Shown piece by piece: positions 27,886 through 38,100 of a stretch of DNA of 64,000 nt (position 1 is the first letter of the stretch; the number at the start of each line of letters is the position of its first letter). Origin of the DNA: CAVVTR01 sp963751245. GTDB lineage: Bacteria > Acidobacteriota > Thermoanaerobaculia > Thermoanaerobaculales > Thermoanaerobaculaceae. The notes below the pieces were generated by a model that saw only the letters and a program-made list of their open reading frames with translations, had not been told where the DNA came from and did no database searches. The position numbers and the translations under genes were made by a program. The stretch spans positions 62,001 to 126,000 of the forward strand of contig CAVVTR010000009.1 of the NCBI GenBank assembly GCA_963751245.1, in the 5' to 3' direction.

Positions 27886-28800
27886 TCACGCCGGCGGTGC
27901 GGATGCCCGTTCGCGCTGCCAGAACGGCGGCACCATGCGGCCGCGCCGGATCGCCCAGGCCAGGAGCAGCACCGCGGCCGCCATGCACACCACCACCGCC
28001 GCGACCGAGGCCTCGGGGCCGAAGGCGCCGCCGGTCAAGAGAGTGGACCCCTCAAACTTCGACACCACAAGGCCCCGCGCCTTCGACCCCGAGACGGCGG
28101 CGCCGAACAGGCCGGCCTCGGCGAAGTTCCAGCCCATGTGGATGCCGATGGGGAGCCACAGGCGCCGGGTGGCTGCCCAGGCGGCCCCGAGCAGCAGCCC
28201 CGCCTCCAGGGCGATGGCCGCCGCGCTCCAGGCCGTCGCGTTTGCGTTGGCGAGGTGCGCGGCGCCGAAGAGCAGCGAGGTGATGGCCAGCGCCGCCCAC
28301 GTCCCCAGTCCCTCCTCGGTCATCCGGAGGATGATGCCGCGGAAGAGGATCTCCTCGACGAACCCCGAGTACAGCGCCATGGCGAGCGGCGGGAGCAGCA
28401 CGGCGGCGCGGTTGACCCCGTCGACGGACCAGCCGCCGAGGGCGCCGATGACCGCGACCGTGAGCGCCATCAGGGCGATCCCCGCCAGCGTCCCGGCGCC
28501 GAGCCCGGCGGCGGCGCGGCGCGGCGCCAGCTCGGCGGCCCGGCGGCGCTCGACCACGCGCACGAAGAGCACGTAGACGGCCAGGGCGGTGAGGACCGTG
28601 GGCAGCGCGACGGCCAGCCCCAGCGCCGGCGGGATCTTCCCATACACGGCCCGGAGCAGGCTGCGCACGGCGAGCTGCACCCCTGTCGCCGCGACGGTGA
28701 CGAGGACGAAGGCGAGGACGATACGGACCAGCGGGAAGGTGAGGATCTTGCGGGCGATCGACGGGCGCGGTGCGACGGTGACGGGGGGGGCGTTCTCCAT
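27886..28800 (-). CDS. CPBP-family intramembrane metalloprotease
   Basis: 304 residues with about eight hydrophobic helices. The CPBP (CAAX protease and bacteriocin-processing) motifs are complete: EEILFRG, FGAAHLANA and GIHMGWNF, whose Glu and His residues form the metal/catalytic site. Bacterial members process peptides or serve bacteriocin immunity; the substrate here is unknown. The start has GAGGAG. It converges with the MFS gene. A hydrophobic C-terminal helix with a basic end is additional to the core. Confidence 0.9.
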   Translation of the reverse strand: MENAPPVTVAPRPSIARKILTFPLVRIVLAFVLVTVAATGVQLAVRSLLRAVYGKIPPALGLAVALPTVLTALAVYVLFVRVVERRRAAELAPRRAAAGLGAGTLAGIALMALTVAVIGALGGWSVDGVNRAAVLLPPLAMALYSGFVEEILFRGIILRMTEEGLGTWAALAITSLLFGAAHLANANATAWSAAAIALEAGLLLGAAWAATRRLWLPIGIHMGWNFAEAGLFGAAVSGSKARGLVVSKFEGSTLLTGGAFGPEASVAAVVVCMAAAVLLLAWAIRRGRMVPPFWQRERASAPPA

Positions 28801-29158
28801 GGGCTCTCCTCGAGGTGTGGGATGGCTCGGCCGCCGGTGCGGCCAGTGATCTCTACGGAGCGTGTCCCGAAAGGTTACGCGGGGGAGGGCGCAGCAGCGG
28901 CGGCGCCACGGGCGGGCGGGCCCACCGGGTCGGTCACGCGCCCGCGACCGGGCCCCCGGTCGAGCCGCCGCCGGCGCTCCGGCCCGGGCCGCGGCCGGCG
29001 TCCCGGACGGCGGAGACGGCGGGTCGGGGACGCTCGGTGACGGCGTGACGAGAAGGCGTGCAGCTCAGACCGCGAGGCGTGGACATGGCTCTCCGGGCGG
29101 GTGGTCCGGACCGGGCATCCTGCAGGGTTCCGCCCGCGCAGGAGGCGGGCGGCGGAGC
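28801..29158. other. intergenic region, 358 nt, no gene seen
   Basis: Very GC-rich. The only structure I see is a hairpin at 29130-29152 (CCGCCCGC with GCGGGCGG), placed to end minus-strand transcripts of the small basic protein. The region must also carry the promoter of the CPBP gene, which I cannot identify. Confidence 0.4.
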
Positions 29159-29353
29159 TCACTCCTCGAACTGAGGAGGCTGGGGACCGGGGACGATACC
29201 GGCGATATCCGGATCCTCCCCCGGGGCGACGGCCGACTTGTCACCCTTCTCGTCCCGGCGTTGTGCGCGCTTCTCAGCCTTTTCCTTGCGCTTCTCCTGC
29301 CGTGCGCGCTCTCTTGCGCGCTTCGCGAACGTCGCGGACCTGTTCTGCGCCAT
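29159..29353 (-). CDS. small Lys/Arg/Glu-rich protein
   Basis: 64 residues, no known function. AAGGAGG lies 4 nt before the start. The N-terminus MAQNRSATFAKRARERARQE continues into a highly charged single helix, followed by a Pro/Gly-rich acidic tail ending QFEE. Similar short highly charged proteins (FAKR-type start) are widespread in bacteria, possibly nucleic-acid or ribosome-associated; that is inference. An extended -10 lies about 130 nt upstream. Confidence 0.7.
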   Translation of the reverse strand: MAQNRSATFAKRARERARQEKRKEKAEKRAQRRDEKGDKSAVAPGEDPDIAGIVPGPQPPQFEE

Positions 29354-29790
29354 GGTGCCTCCTTGGTCGTGGGGTCAATGTTTCGGTGCGGTGCGATGTC
29401 CAGTCGCAAGCCGCGCCGGGCTTTCGTGACGGCACGAGCGGTCGGACGAAAAAGAGGCCGCCTCGACCCGCCGCGTCTCATTCTAGCAGCTTGCCCCGGC
29501 GCCCGGGTCCATGCCCGCCGGCGCCCGCGCACGACGGCTGGCCGCACCCCGGCGGCGTCCCGCGAGGGAGCCTCCGGACGGCGCGTGTCCGCGGCCGAAG
29601 ACGTCCGGAAGGGCGGACTCCCGGGTGAGGTGCGAGCTCCCGTCCCCGGCGAGCCGCCGTCGCCTCCCCGGCCACCGCGGGGGCCGCCGGTCGAGCCGTG
29701 TCGGGCCATCCGTGTGGCTCGGGTTACACTTCCCACGTATTGTACAAGCTACGTATGCACTGTATGCTGAGGCGTCGCTCCGGAGGGACC
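29354..29790. other. divergent intergenic region, 437 nt
   Basis: Contains an extended -10 on the minus strand (29480-29488) and, at 29721-29770, a noticeably AT-richer block upstream of the M1-like peptidase. In that block TTGTAC (29740) and TATGCT (29763) are 17 nt apart and could serve as a weak promoter. The remainder shows nothing recognisable. Confidence 0.45.
29480..29488 (-). promoter_or_regulatory. extended -10 for the small basic protein gene
   Basis: Read on the minus strand the sequence is TG-C-TAGAAT. No -35 is seen at the usual distance. The transcript would have a leader of about 120 nt. Confidence 0.4.
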
Positions 29791-31818
29791 ATGCCGAAGA
29801 GGATCCGATTCTTCCCGCTCGCCGTCGTTGGCTTCGCCTGCCTGGCCCTCGTCCCGGCGGTACCGGGCGGTACCCCGTTCACCTCGACCGTGGAGGCGTG
29901 GTCGTCTCTCACCCTGAAGGCGCCCAGCCGGCCCGCGGAGAACGTCCGCCTGAGCGCCGGCCACCTCGCCCTCACTCTCGCCTCGGGCTCAGCGGCCCCG
30001 GTGCTGGCGGGGGACGAGGTCGTCGGCGTCTTCTTCTCCGGGAAGGGGCACCTGGAGTACACGTCCGCGGACGCCCTCGAGCGCCCCGTCGTCGTCTACA
30101 ACGTCAAGGAGAACACGAAGCTCGAGGCGGTGCCCGGCACGGACGGGCTCGTCATACGGGAGGACTTCACCGAGGCCCTCTGGCTCGACGGCGGGGCCTG
30201 TCTCCAGAGCCTCCCCGCCGCGGGCGAGGGGACTGCGCTGGATCCCCTGTTCAGGGCCCACCGGGAGAGGTTCGGAGACGTCCGCGACACCCCTCTTGCG
30301 CACGCCTTCGCGGCCTGGCGGCTCGACGGCTCCCGGGACGCCCTGGTCCGCGCGGAGCTCGGCGGCGGCAAGACAGACCTCGTCTACGTCCTCGACGGGG
30401 GCGAGGCGAAGAGCGAGAGGGTGGCGGCCGTCCACGAGACTGGCTTGAACAAGGGCGAGGTGTACCTCACGGTGCTCTCGAACCAGCCGTTCGGCCGAGA
30501 CCGCCGGGACCCCGTGGTGCCCCGGTACCTCCTCACCGCCGTCGACCTGGACGTCACCGCCTCCGACGGGAACGATCTCACCATGACCGCGACGGAGACG
30601 TTCACCGGCACCGGTGTCCCGGTCAGCGTGCTTCTCCTGGACCTGTACGACACGACCTACGGCCGCAGCGTTCTCGATCCCCGGCACCTTCGCGTCCAGG
30701 GCGTGTTCGACCAGACCGGCCGGCCGGTCCCGTTCGACCACTGCAAGGACGAGCTCGCGGTGGGCCTCCCCGAGCCGCTGAGGGGAGGGGGGTCGGTCAC
30801 GCTCCGCTTCGAGATCGAGGGCGACATCCTGGCCCGTCCCAACGGGGACAACTACTGGATCCTGGGGGTCGAGCCCTGGTTTCCGACCGCCGACCTGGCC
30901 CACCAGTACTACACCGTGCACGCCACGCTGAAGGTCAGGAAGCCCTTCGTCCCCCTGCTGCCCGGCGCGACGGTCCGGCGGACCGCGGAGGGGGACTGGA
31001 ACGTCCTCGAGACGCGAATCGACAAGCCGGTGCAGTTCATGGTGATGATGGCCGGGAAGTACGTCTTCGACGAGGCCACGCAGGACGGTGTGACCGTGAG
31101 GGTCGCCTCCTACGCCTCCGGCAACCGGCGGGCCTTCAAGAAGCTCGTCAACCTCTCGCAGAAGATGATCACCTACTACGCGGCGTTCCTGGGACCGTTC
31201 CCGTTCAAGGAGTTCAACGTCGTCCAGATCAACGACCTCGGCTGGGGCCAGGCCCCGCCGGGGTTCATGTTCATCACCAACGAGGCGTTCGCACCCATCG
31301 GGGACCGCGTCAACCAGCTCTACAGCGGGGGCATCAACGAGCGCTTCGCCCACGAGATCGCCCACCAGTACTGGGGACACGTGGTCAAGATGCCGAGCCG
31401 CGAGGAGCAGTGGCTCACCGAGTCCTTCGCCGAGGTCTCGGCGGGGCTGCTCATCCGCGACCTTCGCGGCAAGAGTGATTTCAAGGGGCTCACCGCGGTG
31501 TGGGAGTCGCGTGCCGGGATGGTCGCCGACCGGGCGCCGATTCCGCTGGCTAACATGCTGCGCAACCGCTCGGACTACGCTTCCGCCGCCCTTACCAGGA
31601 CGTACCTCCTCTACTTCAAGGGTCCGTGGATCCTCGACGCCGTCCGCCGCGACATCGGCGACCGGAGGTTCCTGATCTTCCTGCGCTCCTGCCAGTCGAC
31701 AATGGCGTGGAGGTTCGGCAACACGGCGATCGTGGAGAAGGTCCTGGAGGCGGTCACGAAGAAGAGCTGGAAGCCCTTCTTCGACCGCTACTACTGGGGC
31801 ACGGAGATGCCGAAGTAG
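29791..31818 (+). CDS. M1-like (gluzincin) metallopeptidase, secreted
   Basis: 675 residues. The start at 29791 has GGAGGG at 3-4 nt and begins a signal peptide (PKRIRFFPLAVVGFACLALVPA). A long N-terminal beta-rich region (about 30-440) precedes the thermolysin-like catalytic domain. The zinc site is complete: His521-Glu522-x2-His525 in HEIAHQ, with Glu544 after 18 residues (LTESFAE), exactly the M1 spacing. The GxMEN exopeptidase motif is replaced by PPGFMFITNEAF, so aminopeptidase specificity is not assured. C-terminal helices are shorter than in ERAP-type enzymes. It probably digests peptides outside the cytoplasm. Confidence 0.9.
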   Translation: MPKRIRFFPLAVVGFACLALVPAVPGGTPFTSTVEAWSSLTLKAPSRPAENVRLSAGHLALTLASGSAAPVLAGDEVVGVFFSGKGHLEYTSADALERPVVVYNVKENTKLEAVPGTDGLVIREDFTEALWLDGGACLQSLPAAGEGTALDPLFRAHRERFGDVRDTPLAHAFAAWRLDGSRDALVRAELGGGKTDLVYVLDGGEAKSERVAAVHETGLNKGEVYLTVLSNQPFGRDRRDPVVPRYLLTAVDLDVTASDGNDLTMTATETFTGTGVPVSVLLLDLYDTTYGRSVLDPRHLRVQGVFDQTGRPVPFDHCKDELAVGLPEPLRGGGSVTLRFEIEGDILARPNGDNYWILGVEPWFPTADLAHQYYTVHATLKVRKPFVPLLPGATVRRTAEGDWNVLETRIDKPVQFMVMMAGKYVFDEATQDGVTVRVASYASGNRRAFKKLVNLSQKMITYYAAFLGPFPFKEFNVVQINDLGWGQAPPGFMFITNEAFAPIGDRVNQLYSGGINERFAHEIAHQYWGHVVKMPSREEQWLTESFAEVSAGLLIRDLRGKSDFKGLTAVWESRAGMVADRAPIPLANMLRNRSDYASAALTRTYLLYFKGPWILDAVRRDIGDRRFLIFLRSCQSTMAWRFGNTAIVEKVLEAVTKKSWKPFFDRYYWGTEMPK

Positions 31819-31956
31819 GCCGCGCCGCGGCCGCCGCGGGAGCCGCGAGCCATCCTTCCACGGGGCGGACTCCGCGAGGACGCCGCGGCAGACGGCGAGG
31901 CTCCCCCTCCCGATCCTCTCCGGAAGGGCCCGCGGGGCGGGCAGGCGGTCCGCTCC

Positions 31957-31965
31957 TGATACCAT
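31957..31965 (+). promoter_or_regulatory. extended -10 for the radical SAM fusion gene
   Basis: TG-A-TACCAT is an extended -10. The transcript would start near 31972, at the ribosome site GGAGGAG (31972-31978), giving a very short leader before the GTG at 31983. Confidence 0.4.
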
Positions 31966-31982
31966 GCGCCCGGAGGAGCGCC

Positions 31983-34900
31983 GTGTCTGAATCGCCGCAG
32001 CCGGTCAACACCGGAGTCAAGGCCCGGGAGGCTACGCCGGCCGCCCTCGGGCCCTGGAGCAGGATGGAGTTCGAGGGCACACCCATCTACGTCGATCCCG
32101 ACGTCCCCGATTGGTTCGTGCCCAACGCCCGCGCCGACGCCATCCTCGGCCACCTCCTCCAGGGAGCCTCCGCGGCCGAGGCGGCGGAGCGCTACCGCGA
32201 CGCCTGGGGCGTCACGGGGGAGACCGCCTGGGACGACGTCCAGCGCGTGCTGGCGCGGATGCCCCTCCGGCGTCCCCGGCCCCGAACCGGCCGGGGCGAC
32301 GTCCTCGGGCTCGACCGGCTCTCCGAGTGCTGGCTGCACGTCTCCAACCGCTGCAACCTCGCCTGCACGCACTGCATGTTCGCCTCCTCGCCCCACGACA
32401 CCCTGGAGCTGCCGACGGAGAGGCTCCTGGCGATCGTCGCCGAGGCGCGGGCTTTGGGGTGCAGGATCTTCTACCTGACCGGCGGCGAGCCGCTCATCCA
32501 CCCGGGGTTCGGGACGGTGTGCCGGGAGATCGTGTCGGATCCCGAGGCCCACGTCGTCGTCCTCAGCAACACCCTGGCGGTGCCGCGCCTGGCCGGCGAT
32601 CTTGCCGGGCTGCCCCCGGAACGGGTGCACTTCCAGGTCAGCCTGGACTGCCCCCGCGACCACCACGACGCGGTGCGGGGCGGCGGCAGCTACGAGCTGG
32701 TCCTGGAACGCTGCGGGAGGCTCGTCGACATGGGGTTTCCGGTGGCGCTGGCCATGGCCGTGGACGCCCGCAACGCCCACCACATGCCCGACGTCGTCGG
32801 GGTCGCCGCCTCCCTCGGGGTCGCCTCCGTCCACTACCTGTGGCACTTCGTCCGGGGCGGCGGCGTCGCCATTGCGCGCGCCCCCGTGGGCGCCCTGTTC
32901 GCCGGCCTTCGCGAGGCCCACGCCCTGGGCGGCGGTGCCGGCGTGGGCATCGACAACGTGGCCATCGTGGCGTCGCAGGTCTTCTCCCTGCCGGGGACCC
33001 GGCACGACCTCTCCAACGCGGGGTGGCAGTCGCTGGCCGTGGGCCCCGACGACAGGGTCTACCCCACGGCGGCGATGGTGCTCGATCCCCGGGTGGCATG
33101 CGGGCCCGCCGGCGCGCCCCTCGGCGAGGTGTGGCGCGGCAGCCCGGTGCTCGACGAGCTGCGCCGGGCCACCGTCGCCGGCGCCCCCCCCGCCGACGCC
33201 CCCCTCGCGTACCTGACCGGGGGCGGCGACGTCGACCACAGCTTCTTCGCCGGCGGCGCCTTCGCCGGGAACGATCCCTACCGGGAGCTCACCGAGAGGC
33301 TCGCGCTGTGGCTCATCGCCTCCGCCGCGGGCCCCGACCCGTCCCCCGGTCGCGCGGCGTTCCGCGCCCGCATGGGGGAGCGCGTGGAGGCCTGCTCCGA
33401 CGCGAGCTGCGGGGTGGCGTTCACCCACTCCAACTGCGTGCTCTCCCTGCCCGGCAGGGACGGCCACACGCTGGTGAAGGACTTCTACGCCGCGGCCGCG
33501 GCCGAGCCGGACGCCGGTATCGCCAACCCGGTGGACTTCGGCGAGGAAGCGGCCCATGTGGCGCCGGAGGCGAAGACCCGCTCCTACGGCTGCGGCAGCC
33601 CCGTCCTGGATGCCGCTCCGGCGCCGGGGGAGACGGTGGTCGACCTGGGCTGCGGCGCCGGGATGGAGTGCGCCATCGCGGCGCGCCGGGTGGGCGCGGG
33701 GGGGCGGGTCGTCGGCGTCGACATGCTCGACGAGATGCTGGAGCTCGCCCGGCGCACCGCGGCCCACGCCGCCCGTGAGCTCGGCTACGACGTGTTCGAG
33801 CCCCGCCGCGGCCTGCTCGAGGCGGTTCCCTGCCCCGACGCCTTCGCCGACGTGGTCATCTCCAACTGCGTGGTGAACCTGTCGGTGAGCAAGCGCCGCA
33901 CCTTCCAGGAGATCATGCGGGTGCTCAAGCCCGGAGGGCGGCTGGTCGTGGCCGACGTGGTCACCGACGAGGAGCCCCCTGCGGCGATCCGCACCAGCGA
34001 GCGGCTGCGGGGCGAGTGCCTCGGCGGCGCCATGCTCCAGGCGGACCTGTTCGCGCTCCTGGAGGACTGCGGCTTCACCGCCGTCACCCTCCTCAAGCGA
34101 TTCCCGTACCGCACCGTCGCCGGGCACCGGTTCTACTCGATCACGTACCGGGCGGAGAGGCCCGCCGCCGCCGGCGAGGCCACGGTCGTCTACCGGGGAC
34201 CGTTCGCCGCGGTCGTCACGGACGACGGCCGGGTGCTGCGCCGCGGCGTCCCCGCCGTCGCGCCGGCGCCTTCCCAGTCACCGGCCGAGCCCGTGTTCGT
34301 CCTGGACGCGGAGGGGGGCGTCGCCAACGTGGACCTCGGCGCCGGGTGCTCGTGCTTCGTCGCGCCGGAGGAGAACCCGGCGGCGGCGGGCCGCTCCGCT
34401 CTCCCGGTCGCCGGGAGGATCACCGACCGCGAGGGATGCATGGTATGCGGGGAGCCTCTCGAGTACCTCCCCGTGGCCGTCCCGGCCCGTTGCCACTACT
34501 GCGGGTGTGAGCTGCCCACGTCGACACGCTGCGGGGACGGCCACTTCGTCTGCGACGCCTGCCACTCCGAGGACGCCGTGGAGGTCATCCGCGCCGTCTG
34601 CGCCACCTCGACGGAGCGCGACATGGTGGACCTCCTCCGCGCGATCCGGGCGCATCCGGCGGTGCCGGTGCACGGGCCCGAGCACCACGTGCTGGTGCCG
34701 GCCGTGATCGTCGCGGCGGCGCGCAACGCCGGCCTGGCGCTGGACGGGAGCCACCTGGAGACCGCCATCACCCGCGGCCGGACCATCGCGGGGGGCGCGT
34801 GCGCCTTCATGGGCGCCTGCGGCGCCGCCATCGGCGTGGGCACCGGCTTCGCGACCGTCCTCGGCGCGACTCCGTACCAGGGGGACCGGCGTCAGGCCGT

Positions 34901-35129
34901 CCAGCAGCTGGTCGGCCGCGCCCTCGCGCGGGTCGCCTCCCTGGAGGCCGCGCGGTGCTGCCAGCGGGACTGCTGGCTGGCCCTCCAGGAGGCCTCGGCG
35001 TCCTCGGAGGCGCTGCTCGGCGTGCACCTGCCCGCGGCGGGGGAGCTGACCTGTGGACAGATCGCGGCCAACAGGGAGTGCCTGGGCGCCGGCTGTCCGC
35101 TGTTCCCGGGCCCCCGCCGTCCGGTGTAG
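31983..35129 (+). CDS. RRE-like / radical SAM / ArsM-like methyltransferase / DUF5714 fusion enzyme
   Basis: 1,048 residues from a GTG start (GGAGGAG 4 nt upstream). Residues about 30-100 look like a PqqD-type winged-helix recognition element. The radical SAM domain (about 110-330) has Cys124, Cys128 and Cys131 in CNLACTHC for the 4Fe-4S cluster and GGEP at 167-170. Further Cys lie near 470-490. From about 530 a class I methyltransferase resembles arsenite methyltransferase: Cys537 (YGCGSP), motif I DLGCGAG (554-560), Cys629 (SNCVVNLS) and Cys679 (GECLGGA) match the three arsenic-binding Cys of ArsM. From about 815 a Cys-rich DUF5714 domain follows (CMVC, CHYCGC, CDAC, CCQRDC). It may build or methylate a metalloid- or sulfur-containing small molecule or peptide. 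No ars genes or precursor peptide are adjacent. It converges with icmF. Confidence 0.88.
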   Translation: MSESPQPVNTGVKAREATPAALGPWSRMEFEGTPIYVDPDVPDWFVPNARADAILGHLLQGASAAEAAERYRDAWGVTGETAWDDVQRVLARMPLRRPRPRTGRGDVLGLDRLSECWLHVSNRCNLACTHCMFASSPHDTLELPTERLLAIVAEARALGCRIFYLTGGEPLIHPGFGTVCREIVSDPEAHVVVLSNTLAVPRLAGDLAGLPPERVHFQVSLDCPRDHHDAVRGGGSYELVLERCGRLVDMGFPVALAMAVDARNAHHMPDVVGVAASLGVASVHYLWHFVRGGGVAIARAPVGALFAGLREAHALGGGAGVGIDNVAIVASQVFSLPGTRHDLSNAGWQSLAVGPDDRVYPTAAMVLDPRVACGPAGAPLGEVWRGSPVLDELRRATVAGAPPADAPLAYLTGGGDVDHSFFAGGAFAGNDPYRELTERLALWLIASAAGPDPSPGRAAFRARMGERVEACSDASCGVAFTHSNCVLSLPGRDGHTLVKDFYAAAAAEPDAGIANPVDFGEEAAHVAPEAKTRSYGCGSPVLDAAPAPGETVVDLGCGAGMECAIAARRVGAGGRVVGVDMLDEMLELARRTAAHAARELGYDVFEPRRGLLEAVPCPDAFADVVISNCVVNLSVSKRRTFQEIMRVLKPGGRLVVADVVTDEEPPAAIRTSERLRGECLGGAMLQADLFALLEDCGFTAVTLLKRFPYRTVAGHRFYSITYRAERPAAAGEATVVYRGPFAAVVTDDGRVLRRGVPAVAPAPSQSPAEPVFVLDAEGGVANVDLGAGCSCFVAPEENPAAAGRSALPVAGRITDREGCMVCGEPLEYLPVAVPARCHYCGCELPTSTRCGDGHFVCDACHSEDAVEVIRAVCATSTERDMVDLLRAIRAHPAVPVHGPEHHVLVPAVIVAAARNAGLALDGSHLETAITRGRTIAGGACAFMGACGAAIGVGTGFATVLGATPYQGDRRQAVQQLVGRALARVASLEAARCCQRDCWLALQEASASSEALLGVHLPAAGELTCGQIAANRECLGAGCPLFPGPRRPV

Positions 35130-35138
35130 CGGCGCCGG

Positions 35139-38100
35139 CTACATGCTGCGGCGGTACTGGCCGCCGACCTCGTAGAGGGCGCGGGTGATCTGCCCCAGGG
35201 AGCAGGAGCACACCGTGCGGAGCAGCTCCTCGAAGACGTTGCCGCCGCCGCGGGCGGTGCTGCGCAGGCGGTCGAGGGCCTCGGCCGCCGGCCGCCGCCA
35301 GGGGCTGCTCTCCGCGCCGCCGTCCCCCTCCGCCGCGCCGTCGGCGTGGCGGCGCTGGAAGTCGCGCACGTGGGCGATACGGGCGTCCTTGTCCTCCGGC
35401 GTGGAACGGGTGAGCTCGCCGGCCTCCAGGACGTTCTCGCCGCGCCGGACGTCGAGGAAGGTGTTGACGCCCACGATCGGGTACTCCCCGGTGTGCTTGA
35501 GACGCTCGTAGTGGAGCGACTCCTCCTGGATCTTGGAGCGCTGGTAGCCGGTCTCCATGGCGCCCAGCACGCCGCCCCGCTCGGACAGCGCCACGAACTC
35601 GTCCAGCACCGCCTCCTCGACCCGGTTCGTGAGCCACTCGATGAAGTACGAGCCCTGCCAGGGGTTCTCGTTCTTGAGCACGCCGAACTCCTGGGAGGAG
35701 ATGAGCTGGATGGCCACCGCCCGGCGCACGGACTCCTCGGTGGGCGTCGTGATCGCCTCGTCGTAGGCGTTGGTGTGCAGGGAGTTGCAGTTGTCGGCCA
35801 GGGCCAGGAGCGCCTGCAGGGTGGTGCGGATGTCGTTGAACGAGATCTCCTGGGCGTGGAGGGAACGGCCCGAGGTCTGGATGTGGTACTTGAGCTTCGC
35901 CGAGCGCTCGTTGCCGCCGTAGCGGGCGCGGATGGCCGTCGCCCAGATCCGCCGCGCCACCCGGCCGATCACCGCGTACTCCGGGTCCATCCCGTTGGAG
36001 AAGAAGAACGACAGGTTGGGCGCGAACTCGTCGATGGCCATGCCGCGGGCGAGGTACGACTCCACGTAGGTGAAGCCGTTGGCCAGCGTGAAGGCGAGCT
36101 GGCTGATGGGGTTCGCCCCCGCCTCGGCGATGTGGTAGCCGGAGATGGACACCGAGTAGAAGTTGCGGACGTTGTTGGCGCCGAAGTACTGCTGGATGTC
36201 ACCCATGACCCGGAGGGCGAACTCCGTGGAGAAGATGCAGGTGTTCTGCGCCTGGTCCTCCTTGAGGATGTCCGCCTGGACGGTGCCCCGCACCGCCTGG
36301 ACGGCGCAGGCCAGGGCGTCCTCCCACTCCCCGGGCTCGAGGAGCCCGGCGATCTCGTCCCACCCCCGGCCGCCGACGGTGGGCTGGAGCGCCTCCTCGG
36401 GCCCGCCGGCGAGGCGCCCCGCGGCCATGAGGCGGCGCTTGGCCTCCTGGCGGCCGGCCACGTTGAAGAACATGGCGAGGATCATCGGCGCCGGGCCGTT
36501 GATGGTCATGGAGACGCTGGTGCTCGGCGCCAGGAGGTCGAACCCGGCGTAGAGCTGCTCCATGTCCTCCACGGTGCAGATCGACACTCCGGACTCGCCG
36601 ACCTTGCCCCAGATGTCGGGGCGCTCGTCGGGGTCCTCGCCGTAGAGGGTGACCGAGTCGAACGCCGTCGACAGCCGCGCGAAGCCCTGGCCCGAGGCGA
36701 GGTAGTGGAAGCGGTGGTTGGTGCGCCCGGGGCCCCCCTCGCCCGCGAACATCCTCGTCGGGAGCTCCTCGGTACGCTTGAGCGGGAACACCCCCGCCGT
36801 GTACGGGAACGCGCCGGGCACGTTCTCCAGCGCCATGAAGCGCAGGATGTCGCCCCAGTCCTCGCTGTCGGGCAGCGACACCTTGGGGATGTGCGTGCCC
36901 GACAGGGACACGCTGGCCAGTGGCACGGTGATCTCGCGGGCACGGACCCGGTAGCTGAACTCGTCGCGGGCGTAGTCCTCGCGGATCTTCGGCCAGGTGG
37001 CGAGGAGCTCGCGGCTGTCGCCCGCGAGCTCGTGGGCCAGGCGGCGGATCTCGGCGTCGAGGTCGGACAGCGCCGCCCCGCCGGGCAGCGACCCCGCGAC
37101 GACCTCCTCGAAGAGCTGCCACAGGTCCTCGTGACACCCCTCGCCCTGGCGTGCGCACAGGATCGCGCGGGCGCCGGTGAGCTGGTAGAGCTGCCGGGCC
37201 ACGCGGGCCTGGTGCTCGGCGCGGCCGCGGCCCTCCCGGCAAACCGTCGCGATCTCGCGCAGGTAGCCCACGCGCTCGGCGGGGATGAGGGGGTGCCGCT
37301 CGGGCGTGCCGGCCGGCTGCGCGTGGCTCGAGGCCAGCCGCCAGACGCCGTTGCCGGTCTCGCCGAGACGGTCGAGGAGCCCGAGATAGAGGGCGTTGAC
37401 CCCGCGGTCGTGGAACTGGTGGGCGCAGGTGGGGAAGACCGGGAGCGCCTCGTCCTCGGAGTCGAAGTCCGCGCGGTTGCGGCGCAGCTGCTTGCGTACG
37501 TCGCGCAGGGCGTCCAGCGCCCCCGGGCGGTCGAACTTGTTGATCGCCACCAGGTCGGCGTAGTCGAGCATGTCGATCTTCTCGAGCTGGAGCGCCGCTC
37601 CGTACTCGGGGGTCATGACGTAGACGGTGGCGTCGGCCAGGTCCGCGATCTCGCTGTCGGCCTGGCCCGCGCCGGCGGACTCCACCACCACCAGGTCGAA
37701 GCCGGCGGCGGCGCACACCTCGATGGCGCTGGCGGCGGCGGCGGAGAGGGTCGAGTGAGCCTGGCGGGTCGCCAGGGAGCGCATGAAGACCCGGTCCGAG
37801 CCCAGCGAGTTCATGCGGATGCGGTCGCCGAGCAGAGCGCCGCCGGTGCGGCGGCGGGTGGGATCAACGGCGAGGACCGCCACGGTGCGGTCCGGGAAGT
37901 CGGCCAGGAAGCGCCTCACCAGCTCGTCGGTGAGGGAGGACTTGCCGGCGCCGCCGGTGCCGGTCACGCCAACCACGGGGGGCGGGCGCCCGCGTCGCCG
38001 CCGGACGGGGGGGGCGGAGTGCCGGCGAGGGTGTGGTGCTCCACCACGGTGATCTGGTGGGCCACGGCGCCCGTGTCGATGGTGCCGTCGTCCCGCCGCA

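Noticed and set aside
31820..31982. RiPP precursor peptide near the radical SAM fusion
   Set aside because: No short frame with ribosome site and a Cys- or Gly-rich core was found in the gap, and the downstream gene converges after 9 nt.
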